Source: Anniella stebbinsi
Lineage: Eukaryota; Chordata; Lepidosauria; Squamata; Anniellidae
Reading direction: 5' to 3'
DNA length: 64,000 nucleotides
Assembly: GCA_029215795.1 (NCBI GenBank)
Contig: JARDYH010000004.1
Coordinates: 217,366,017-217,430,016, forward strand
Shown here: positions 12,540 to 21,133 of the stretch, piece after piece
Layout of the letters: each line of letters begins with the position of its first letter
How positions within the stretch are numbered: the stretch's first letter is position 1
Position numbers and translations under genes: made by a program
Notes under the pieces: generated by a model
Told to the model about the DNA's origin: nothing
What the model saw: only the letters and a program-made list of their open reading frames with translations
Databases searched by the model: none

Positions 12540-12805
12540 GTATTAGAAGGTGACTTACACATTCCTGGAGAAAGCTATTGAAACTACTAGTCCTGATGGT
12601 TCTATGCTACCAACCTTCAGTATCAGAAGCAATATGCCTATGTACACCAATTGCTGGGGAACATGGGCAGGAGGGTGCTGTTGCACTCATGTCCTGCTTG
12701 TGGGTTTCCTGTGGGCAGCTGGTTGGCCACTGCGAACAGAATGCTGGACTAGAAGGATCTTTGGTCGGATCCTGCATGCCTCTTATATTCTTATATCCAC
12801 TCAGA
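12540..12805 (+). repeat. CR1-like LINE 3' end
   Basis: It runs from 'cctggagaaagctattga' (the end of the ORF2 reading EKAI) through 'acaccaattgctggggaac' and 'cagaatgctggactagaagg' to 'gatcctgcatg'. It is collinear with copies at 28430 and 38960. Confidence 0.7.
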
Positions 12806-12957
12806 AATAATTTCCATTTCATTCAATTAGACTTACTCCCAGATAAGTGGGTACAGGATCGCAGCCTAATATAGGTTTCAGTTTTACCAGAAACACCTGG
12901 AATTTTCTTGTTGGGATATATTCCAGATAATGTGATATATTATTATAATGAATTGGG

Positions 12958-13008
12958 TAAAATTATATTAGTATGGAAGACGGCTACTTCCATGCTAATA
13001 TAATTTTA
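12958..13008. repeat. 22-bp stem hairpin
   Basis: Bases 12958-12979 pair with 12987-13008 with one mismatch across a 7-nt loop. The sequence is AT-rich. No flanking duplication was recognised. Confidence 0.7.
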
Positions 13009-13599
13009 TAACAATAAAAAACTGGTTAACAAGATTATGGGATGTAGCCATAATGGAGAAAATAAGTTATATAAAGGCAAAACTAATGGGAAATTGTTGA
13101 TTAGGTTCCAAAATGAATGACATTACTTCATTAATTTTTATAACGACCATGGACAAATATGAGCTGGAAAATATAAGAGGTGAAGGGCGGGAGGGAGATT
13201 GCAGTGATGTAAATTTTATTTCTATTTCTGTACTTTGTATACATGAATTACTTTACAAGGTGCTTCCAGATGAGCGGCTTCTAGTACTGCCAATTAGAAG
13301 GCATTGTGTAGCGATTCTTCTCCTTTGAGTTTCTTCTTTTGAAAGCAATTTCTTTTTTATCAAACTGAAAGAGAATGATTGAAAAAATGAGGGAGAAATT
13401 TTCAGCACAGCACTTGTATGGAATATGGTTTAGTATTTTTCTAAGGGTTGACTTTCTGGTTGTTCCAACACCAGGCGTAGTCTACAAACTAATAAGGGTG
13501 TGAGCTGAAACCTGCAGATCTACTATATTGTATGTATGCTTCTATATTTGAAGATGTGTCACATAGATGATGAGCACATTTGTTTCCTGTTGCTCCAGA

Positions 13600-14542
13600 G
13601 GGTGGGGCCGAAACCATTGGATTCACGTTGGTCATACTTGCTTCTGTTCTTCCTTTACTCCAGGACAGGGATTGGTTCACATCAACAAATCTAAACAACC
13701 AATTTCCACATCTCCGCCAATAAGAATCACAGACATTTCCTTCAGTTTGCGATTGGACCCGAGGTGTACCAGTTCCAAATGTTGCCCTTCGGTCTTGCTA
13801 CTGCTCCAAGGGTTTTCACCAAATGCACGGCTGTGGTCATACCCCATCTTCATGTCCAGGGAATGTCGGTGTACCTTTTCATAGACAACTGGGCACTGGA
13901 GATGTCTATGAGAGAGGGGATCCCCATTACCTTCCGCCTGCTATTGCAAGCCAGTCTCTACATCAACATGGAGAAGTCCCACTTGATACCAATGCAACAC
14001 ATCCAGTTCATTGGAATATTACTGAACTCCACTGTGGGTTGATCATTCCTCCCTCCAGACCAGGCATCAGCATTGATATGCCTTTCAGGAGAGTAATCCA
14101 CTCAGATGATTGTCAGTGCTACGAGACTGCTGGGCTTGAGGTAGCTACTACAGTAGTGGAAGCACTGACATAGCTGTGGATGCAGACGTGGACAGTCTAG
14201 AACTGGTTCCTCACCATGTTCAGCCTGACATGGGATGCACACCTGCACTTCCCCAAAGATGTGGCCACAATGCTGACTTGATGAACCAGTGGCTCAAATC
14301 TTCCAGAGAGCATGCCTTTCTCCCTGCCTTCCCCAGGCTGACAATGGATGCTTCCCTATTGGGGTGGGGCAGATGATATGAATCCCTGAAGTTTCAGGGC
14401 AAGTGCACTGAGTCAGACCTGTTCTCTATGTCAACCTCTTGGAATTCTTGACTGTCAAAAAGACCCTGGGGGCATTTGAGATGGAGCTAAGGGGATGTTT
14501 TATTCAAATAACCTACTATGTGAACAAACAAGGTGGAACAAG
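13600..14542 (+). pseudogene. DIRS-like retrotransposon pol remnant, 5' part (reverse transcriptase and RNase H)
   Basis: Broken frames encode a recognisable DIRS-type reverse transcriptase. Features seen are YQFQMLPFGLATAPRVFTKC (13764 onward), a catalytic-box equivalent in which the usual Asp-Asp is degraded (FIDNW at about 13877-13891), and HIQFIGILLNS near 13996-14028. Next comes an RNase H part with TMDASLLGWG (about 14341-14370) and YYVNKQGGTRS (about 14515-14548). Stops and frameshifts separate these blocks, so it is not functional. The hAT at 14551 interrupts the RNase H region, and the remainder continues at 25344. Assignment to DIRS rests on motif wording and order; no terminal repeats were found. 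Confidence 0.7.
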
Positions 14543-14550
14543 GTCTTTTC
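14543..14550. repeat. Left 8-bp target-site duplication of the hAT element
   Basis: The sequence GTCTTTTC immediately precedes TAGGGGTGTG and is repeated exactly at 25336-25343 after the right end. Eight bases is the diagnostic target-site duplication length of hAT transposons. Confidence 0.93.
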
Positions 14551-15670
14551 TAGGGGTGTGCATCGGATCGGATCCGATCCACGATCCGAATCCGATCCGC
14601 CCCAAAAATCGGAAAATCCGATCCGATCCGATCCGATACACCATCCGATCCGATCCGGCGAGGTCCGATCCGGATCGGATCGGATCGGCGGATCGGACGC
14701 CATTTTAAATGCGTTTTTCCCATAGCAAAGTATTGTTGTTTTACAAAAACGCCTATAACTTTTTCATTTTTAACGACAGAAGGATGAAACTTGGGCACAT
14801 TGTACACTGGTTAGGGATAGGTATCTGTGAGAAATTTCAGAAAGATTGGTGCATGCAGTTTGTGGCAATTAATTTTTAAATAAATAACATGGAATGCCTA
14901 TAACTCGGTCATTTTTAAAGTTACACACATGAAACTTTGCCACATTGTAGGTGGTACCTTGGGACCCACGTGTGTGAAATCCCAGAACCGTGGGTGCTTG
15001 CCTGGTGTGGCAATGAATTTTTGAAAAATGGGTAGTAGTGGGGTAAATGCAGTTATGCCTCCCATGTTTTTATTTTTAAAGATACAAACAGGACACTTCG
15101 GCACATTACAGGGAACACTTCCCTTGATATGTGTGTAAAATTTCAGACAGCTAGCTCCAGGCATGTGTTGGCAATGAATTGTTGAAAATTGGGTAGCAGT
15201 GGGGTAAAATACAGTTTTGCCTCCCATTTTTTTATTTTCAAAGATACAAACGGGAAACTTTGGCACATTGCAGGGAACACTTCACTTCAAATGTGTGTGA
15301 AATTTCCGGAAGCTAGGTGCAACATTTTAGTGGGAAACGAACGTTTATTCATGGCATTTCACATGGGATTTATGGGTTGGTTTGAAGAGCTACAAAGCTC
15401 TAACTCGCTCACATGGCACAGGACCTATGCCCGCTCAAACGCTGGAAATTTCACAAACTTTGGTGCAATGCTTTAGTGGGAAAACAAAGGTTTATGCATG
15501 GCATTTCACATGGGATTTATGGGTTGGTTTTAAGAGCTACAAAACTCTAACTCGCTCACATGGCACAGGACCTATGCCCGCTCAAACGCTGGAAATTTCA
15601 CAAACTTTGGTGCAATGCTTTAGTGGGAAAACAAAGGTTAAACTTTATTATTTTAAACCTTCAGGAAAGG
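14551..15670 (+). repeat. Left terminal inverted repeat of the hAT element
   Basis: This is the reverse complement of 24072-25335. The outer 150 bp are GGATCGG-type satellite. The inner part is a degenerate tandem array of 145-165-bp units (unit starts near 14751, 14897, 15057, 15220; then 147-bp units ending at 15472 and 15619). The inner part matches the right copy with only a few differences per 250 bases; the outer satellite part differs in arrangement. Confidence 0.9.
14561..14700. repeat. Subterminal GGATCGG/CCGATCC satellite, left
   Basis: A dense run of overlapping GATCCGATCC and GGATCGGATC motifs on both strands that can pair with itself. Subterminal motif clusters are where hAT transposases of the Ac group bind; binding here is inferred only. 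Confidence 0.8.
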
Positions 15671-15744
15671 GAGGGGGAGGCTGTGTTTGTGTGTGTGTGT
15701 TTGACAGCTTGATCCACCAATTGTGCTTTAGAATACATGACTGA

Positions 15745-15815
15745 ATCACCCAATCCTGTGAAGACTTTCTTCAGCCTCCAATCGCAATGCTGGAGGAGGG
15801 CACCAGTATATATTC
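15745..15815 (+). promoter_or_regulatory. Transposase promoter: two CCAAT boxes and TATA box
   Basis: CCAAT lies at 15750-15754 and 15778-15782, and TATATAT at 15807-15813, with spacing of a classical RNA polymerase II core promoter. It sits just inside the left TIR and 460 bp ahead of the transposase ATG. Pyrimidine-rich sequence and a (GT)n run at 16145 lie in the presumed 5' untranslated region. Confidence 0.65.
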
Positions 15816-16275
15816 TCTCAGCCCTGCCCTTCTGGCTCTTTGTGGGTTGAACGTGGAGGAGATTAGGGAGTGTTTTGGAGCTGTGTTGGAGAGACTGTAT
15901 TGATTTGATTGCATTTGGAGGTGGTTTTGAGGAGTTTCTGATCTTTTACTTCAGCTTTTCTTGTTCTCTCTCTTGGCTTTCCTTTCTCTCTTGCCTTTCC
16001 TTTCTTAGATAGCACGTTTGTTTGTCTGTGAGTTCAGTTTGTCTTTGCAGTGAGTGTGTTTGTTTGTTCTACTTTCGCTTTCTGAAAAAAACTCAAAAAA
16101 ATAATAAAAAAATATTTCTATCCTCTCTCTCTCTCTCTTTCTCTGTGTGTGTGTGTGTGTATGTGCGCGCTTGTGAGTGAGTGTGTGTTGCTGGGCTGTG
16201 TAGCCTGCTGCTACAAACACAAAAAAAGTCAGCAAAGCACACACTTACACAAAAATAAATAATAATAAAAATAAA

Positions 16276-18804
16276 ATGAAGCGTGGCACTCAAAGGGGGG
16301 GTGCTCCCAAGGCAGCATTTGGGAGAGGCTGCTCTGGGCGTGGCGCTGCTGCTGCTGCTGCTGGGACCAGCAGCAGGCAGCCTACTTCCACACCCCCAGT
16401 TAAACTGAGGCGTTCTCCACTGGGGCAGCAGAAGCAGGCAGAGGCAACTCAAAGTAGTGCCTGCAGGGCACTCTTTCAGCAACATGAGGCAGGTGCTGGG
16501 AGCAGCAGTGGGCATGAAGAAGGAGCACTATATCCAGCTCCTTCTTTGGTGGGTGAGCCTGTGAACCCGCTGACTGATCTTTTCCCAGATCTTGTGGAAG
16601 TCAGCGAGGTTCAGAGTGAGGAGGAGGACTCTGATGTGGGGCAAGAGGAAGAGCAGGCAGCACCAGAGACTTACTCTCCACAATCCGTCCTCTCTTCCAC
16701 TCATTCCCTTGCTCCTGAGGTGACACCACAGAGCGAAGGCGCCGGCAGGCCGTCTGTGTCACCCCAGAAGCGACAGGCAAGCAAGGTGTGGGACCACTTT
16801 GAGGTGGCAGTGGATTCCCGCTTTGCTGTCTGTCGCTACTGCAAGATGTCAGTGAGCAGGGGAAAAATGCCAGGCCACTTCACCACCACGAACCTCACCC
16901 GCCACATGCAGAGGCACCACCAGTCTGTTTTGCTTGGGACCGAGGCGGGCACCTCGCAGCAGACTGGTGCTAGCGGCAAGGGCAAGCAGAAGGCTCCTGC
17001 AACTTCTGCCAGCTCTCGACCTCCCATCCCCAAGAGGCTTCGCCAGGCCACCATGGAAGAGATGGGGTGGGGGAAGTATGGAGCCACAAGGTGGCGTTTT
17101 CCAGCGCCCAACCAGATCACCAATTGCATCGGTGAGATGGTGGCGTTGGATGACCAGCCATTCAGCCTCGTCGAGAACGCAGGCTTCAAGAGGCTGATGG
17201 CTCTTGTGGTTCCATACTACAAGCCGCCGTGTCGCACCACCCTGAGCAGGCGTGTGGTGCCCTCCCTGTACCAGGCATGCAGGGAGTTAGTTCTGGGTCG
17301 TCTGTGCCAGGCAGAGGCACAGAAGGTGCACTTCACTTCGGACATCTGGTCCAGCGAAGGAGGAGTGCACGCTTACCTGTCCCTGACGGCTCACTGGTGG
17401 GGAGCCTCAGGGCAGGAAGCACCCAGGACTTCTGGGACTGGGAAGGAGGGCTGCCGCTGGGCCCTCCTTCATACCGCAGTCATGGACCAGTCCCACACGG
17501 CGGAGGAGATTACGGAGGCCATGAACCGCATGGTGGCAGGGTGGCTGGGCGGGCACCAGCACACCCGCGGTTACATGGTCACGGACGGGGGAGCCAATAT
17601 GCTGAAGGCGGTGCGCGATGGCGGATTTGAGGGCATCCGCTGCATCGCGCACGTCTTCAACCTGGTCGTCAGGGATGGCCTTGGAGGCAGCAAGGCCCCT
17701 CTCCCTCCCCAAATCCGTAATCTCCTAGAGAGCTGCAGGAAGGTGGCTGGGCATTTCCACCACAGCGTGAAGGGCAGTCGGTTGCTGCGGGAGAAGCAGC
17801 AGGAGCTGGGACTTCCGCAGCACCGGCTAGTGCAGGACGTGGCAACACGTTGGAACTCCACCTACCACATGCTCGAGCGTATGGTGGAGCAACAGCGTGT
17901 TGTCCACGAGATGTTCAGGGTCGGGGACATTGGCATCCAGGCCCCACTGTCCAGGCAGCAGTGGGAGGCCATGTCCCAGCTTCTGGTGGTCCTCAAGCCG
18001 TTCCTTGAGGCCACCGAGACCCTGAGCAGCAGCACTGCCCTTCTCAGCCAGGTGCTCCCCGTGGCCAGGCATCTCCAGAATCAGATGGGCGAGTTTCTGG
18101 AGGCCGGGGATGCCGTCACCGGCAGGCGCTTCCTGCCAGAGGTGCGGGAAGTGGTGACGAGGCTGAGGGAAAGCCTATCCCGCCGGGTCCAGCCTCTCTA
18201 CAACGAGAGGCAGTACATGTTGGCCACCATGTGCGACCCGCGCATCAAGGATGGGTTATGTGGGCAGACTTCCCGGGCAGGTTGGGTGGAAATGCTGGTG
18301 ACGGACGTTCGGGCGGCCCGGGATGCCAGGATTGGGCAGGCAGAGGAGGAGCCCACCGAAGCCCAGGCGCTAAGTCCGCTGAGCACCACCAGCAGCGGCG
18401 GCACCAGCACCACCACACCCAGCAGGGGGACAGGCCAGGGGTTTTGGGACAAGGCTTTGCAGGCTGCGGTTGGGCATAGAGGCACTCAACCCAGCCGCCG
18501 CCAGGATGACGCTGCAGCAGCAGTGCAGCGTTACCTGGCGGAGCAGATGGAGGACGGCTCCATCGAACCCCTGGCCTACTGGTCATCTCGGCGCCAGATG
18601 TGGCCTGATCTGGCGCGGGTGGCCATGGACAGAATCAGCTGCCCACCGTCCAGCGTTCCAAGCGAGCGGGTGTTTTCCATGGCAGGCGACGTGGTCACAC
18701 CCCACCGCTCTCGCTTGGACGCTGAGATTGTGGAGCAGCTGGTCTTCCTCAAGGTCAATCTGCCCCTGCTGGGATACCCCACCCTCATGCCCACGGGGGA
18801 GTAA
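16276..18804 (+). CDS. hAT transposase with BED zinc finger, intact, 842 aa
   Basis: This is a single uninterrupted frame from ATG 16276 to TAA 18804. Residues 1-165 are low-complexity (Ala, Gly, Ser, Glu rich). Residues about 170-215 are a BED-type zinc finger: VWDHFEV, then CRYC (186-189), then LTRHMQRHH. The RNase-H-like catalytic fold shows the first acidic motif SDIWSS (Asp356), the second VTDGGAN (Asp437), C-x-x-H in RCIAHVFN (Cys456, His459) and the RW motif in VATRWNSTYHML (525-526). The C-terminal hATC dimerisation block is at about 745-828 and contains the SVPSERVFS motif (Glu797, probably the third acidic residue; this assignment is from family knowledge and not checked by alignment). 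All expected motifs are present in order, so the enzyme could be active. The ORF is GC- and CpG-rich compared with the flanking host DNA. A domesticated ZBED-type gene is unlikely, because TIRs and a target-site duplication still surround it. Confidence 0.95.
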   Translation: MKRGTQRGGAPKAAFGRGCSGRGAAAAAAGTSSRQPTSTPPVKLRRSPLGQQKQAEATQSSACRALFQQHEAGAGSSSGHEEGALYPAPSLVGEPVNPLTDLFPDLVEVSEVQSEEEDSDVGQEEEQAAPETYSPQSVLSSTHSLAPEVTPQSEGAGRPSVSPQKRQASKVWDHFEVAVDSRFAVCRYCKMSVSRGKMPGHFTTTNLTRHMQRHHQSVLLGTEAGTSQQTGASGKGKQKAPATSASSRPPIPKRLRQATMEEMGWGKYGATRWRFPAPNQITNCIGEMVALDDQPFSLVENAGFKRLMALVVPYYKPPCRTTLSRRVVPSLYQACRELVLGRLCQAEAQKVHFTSDIWSSEGGVHAYLSLTAHWWGASGQEAPRTSGTGKEGCRWALLHTAVMDQSHTAEEITEAMNRMVAGWLGGHQHTRGYMVTDGGANMLKAVRDGGFEGIRCIAHVFNLVVRDGLGGSKAPLPPQIRNLLESCRKVAGHFHHSVKGSRLLREKQQELGLPQHRLVQDVATRWNSTYHMLERMVEQQRVVHEMFRVGDIGIQAPLSRQQWEAMSQLLVVLKPFLEATETLSSSTALLSQVLPVARHLQNQMGEFLEAGDAVTGRRFLPEVREVVTRLRESLSRRVQPLYNERQYMLATMCDPRIKDGLCGQTSRAGWVEMLVTDVRAARDARIGQAEEEPTEAQALSPLSTTSSGGTSTTTPSRGTGQGFWDKALQAAVGHRGTQPSRRQDDAAAAVQRYLAEQMEDGSIEPLAYWSSRRQMWPDLARVAMDRISCPPSSVPSERVFSMAGDVVTPHRSRLDAEIVEQLVFLKVNLPLLGYPTLMPTGE

Positions 18805-19380
18805 TTGGCAGGCACCCCCCATCCATCCCACACCTTTGGGCAGGCACCGGCAGGCCCTTGATTTTTTAATTCTTATTTTCGGTTAATTAATTTTCTTTAC
18901 TTTAATTTACTGGCTGTGTTGTTTACAGCTCAGTAACTCAACTCTGAACGATGGATCCCGAAGGGATCTAGTTTCTTCTCCTAGCCTCTTACATTGAGGG
19001 GATGCACAAGCATCTCACACATTCTATGTTGTTTGACTTGAACCAATGTGCTTGCACGTGTGCCTCTGAAATTGGACTCCGATGGCTCCCTCCAGGCCTT
19101 CTGTAAGGTCCCACACTTCCATGGGCGTTTCTTCTTGTAAGACCACGTCAGAGGCTCATGAGAACTTTGGATAAGAAGAAGGCTTAATTTTATCGCCAAG
19201 GAACGCATGCACCTCTCTGACTATGAACGAAGGACGCGATAGGATTCCTCTTCCAGGCTCCTACATTGAGTGGATGACAAGCAGCATCCCACACTGTTTC
19301 TGACTGTGTCTTTTGGACTTATGTGGCAGCCTTGCAGGGCTGTCACTGTGTGTTGTGTTTATTTTGGCTATATGATTTAA
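18805..19380 (+). other. Spacer after transposase
   Basis: An AT-rich stretch follows the stop (about 18855-18910), without an AATAAA signal. Then comes unique sequence containing 'cttacattgagggga' and a diverged second copy 'ctacattgagtgga' near 19260, about 265 bp later. No coding frame is credible. It may hold the transposase 3' end and the start region of the downstream unit. Confidence 0.5.
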
Positions 19381-20531
19381 AAAACTGCCTGCCCGCCTGC
19401 CCACCTGCTAGGTTGCCGCCATTGTGAAGTAGCCGGAATGCGTGGGCTGGTCTCACGGTTCTATTGCTTACTTGTGCAATGCGCAAGCGCCTGGCATCAT
19501 GCCCGCCTCTGCCTCTGCCTCTGCCTGCCTGCCTGCCTGCCCGCCTGCTAGGTTGCCGCCATTGTGAAGTAGCCGGAATGCGTGGGCTGGTCTCACGGTT
19601 CTATTGCTTACTTGTGCAATGCGCAAGCGCCTGGCATCATGCCCGCCTCTGCCTCTGCCTCTGCCCGCCTGCCTGCCTGCCCGCCCACCTGCTAGGTTGC
19701 CGCCATTGTGAAGTAGCCGGAATGCGTGGGCTGGTCTCACGGTTCTATTGCTTACTTGTGCAATGCGCAAGCGCCTGGCATCATGCCCGCCTCTGCCTCT
19801 GCCTCTGCCTGCCTGCCTGCCTGCCCGCCTGCCCGCCTGCTAGGTTGCCGCCATTGTGAAGTAGCCGGAATGCGTGGGCTGGTCTCACGGTTCTATTGCT
19901 TACTTGTGCAATGCGCAAGCGCCTGGCATCATGCCCGCCTCTGCCTCTGCCCCTGCCTGCCTGCCTGCCTGCCCGCCTGCTAGGTTGCCGCCATTGTGAA
20001 GTAGCCGGAATGCGTGGGCTGGTCTCACGGTTCTATTGCTTACTTGTGCAATGCGCAAGCGCCTGGCATCATGCCCGCCTCTGCCTCTGCCCGCCTGCCT
20101 GCCTGCCCGCCTGCCCACCTGCTAGGTTGCCGCCATTGTGAAGTAGCCGGAATGCGTGGGCTGGTCTCACGGTTCTATTGCTTACTTGTGCAATGCGCAA
20201 GCGCCTGGCATCATGCCCGCCTCTGCCTCTGCCTCTGCCTGCCTGCCTGCCTGCCCACCTGCTAGGTTGCCGCCATTGTGAAGTAGCCGGAATGCGTGGG
20301 CTGGTCTCACGGTTCTATTGCTTACTTGTGCAATGCGCAAGCGCCTGGCATCATGCCCGCCTCTGCCTCTGCCCCTGCCTGCCTGCCTGCCTGCCCGCCT
20401 GCTAGGTTGCCGCCATTGTGAAGTAGCCGGAATGCGTGGGCTGGTCTCACGGTTCTATTGCTTACTTGTGCAATGCGCAAGCGCCTGGCATCATGCCCGC
20501 CTCTGCCTCTGCCTCTGCCCGCCTGCCTGCC
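19380..20531 (+). repeat. Minisatellite array A, eight 140-148-bp units
   Basis: Units beginning GCTAGGTTGCCGCC start at 19407, 19547, 19691, 19839, 19979, 20121, 20261 and 20401 (spacing 140, 144, 148, 140, 142, 140 and 140). Each has a nearly invariant core of about 100 bp followed by a variable CTGCC/TCTGCC run that accounts for the length differences. The core holds the imperfect palindrome CTTGTGCAATGCGCAAG. The near-identity of units indicates recent amplification or homogenisation. Open frames across it are by-products of composition. Confidence 0.92.
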
Positions 20532-21133
20532 TGGAGGTGCCCATGCAGCTGTGACTTTGCCTCTGCCAGTGGGACTTTGCCTCTGCCACTGGGACTTTGC
20601 CTCTGCCACTGGGACTTTGCCTGGAGGGGCCCATGCAGCTGTGACTTTGCCTCTGCCAGTGGGACTTTGCCTCTGCCACTGGGACTTTGCCTCTGCCACT
20701 GGGACTTTGCCTGGAGGGAGCTGTGCCAAACTGTGACTTTGCCTGGAGGAGCCTGTGCCACTGGGACTTTGCCTGGAGGGAGCTGTGCCAAACTGTGACT
20801 TTGCCTGGAGGAGCCTGTGCCACTGGGACTTTGCCTGGAGGGAGCTGTGCCAAACTGTGACTTTGCCTGGAGGGAGCTGTGCCAAACTGTGACTTTGCCT
20901 GGAGGAGCCTATGCCACTGTGACTTTGCCTGGAGGAGCCTATGTGCCACTGTGACTTTGCCTGGAGGAGCCTATGCCAATGTGACTTTGCCTGGAGGAGC
21001 CTATGTGCCACTGGGACTTTGCCTGGAGGAGCCTATGCCAATGTGACTTTGCCTGGAGGAGCCTATGCCAATGTGACTTTGCCTGGAGGAGCCTATGCCA
21101 ATGTGACTTTGCCTGGAGGAGCCTATGTGCCAC
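20532..21133 (+). repeat. Tandem array B, 'ctttgcctggaggagcc' units
   Basis: Short units built around GACTTTGCCT. First come two copies of a roughly 104-bp higher-order block containing 20-bp CTCTGCCACTGGGACTTTGC repeats. Then follow about a dozen 30-33-bp units alternating between GGAGGGAGCTGTGCCAAACT and GGAGGAGCCTATGCCAATGT forms. The array runs directly into the first exon-like module of the cargo gene. Confidence 0.88.

Noticed and set aside
19407..20531. CRISPR-like array
   Set aside because: Units are 140-148 bp with no unique spacers, in a vertebrate genome; this is a minisatellite.
20322..21011. Minus-strand 229-codon frame and several plus-strand frames across the tandem arrays
   Set aside because: They simply translate the minisatellite units and end wherever the unit phase shifts. 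No start or splice logic.
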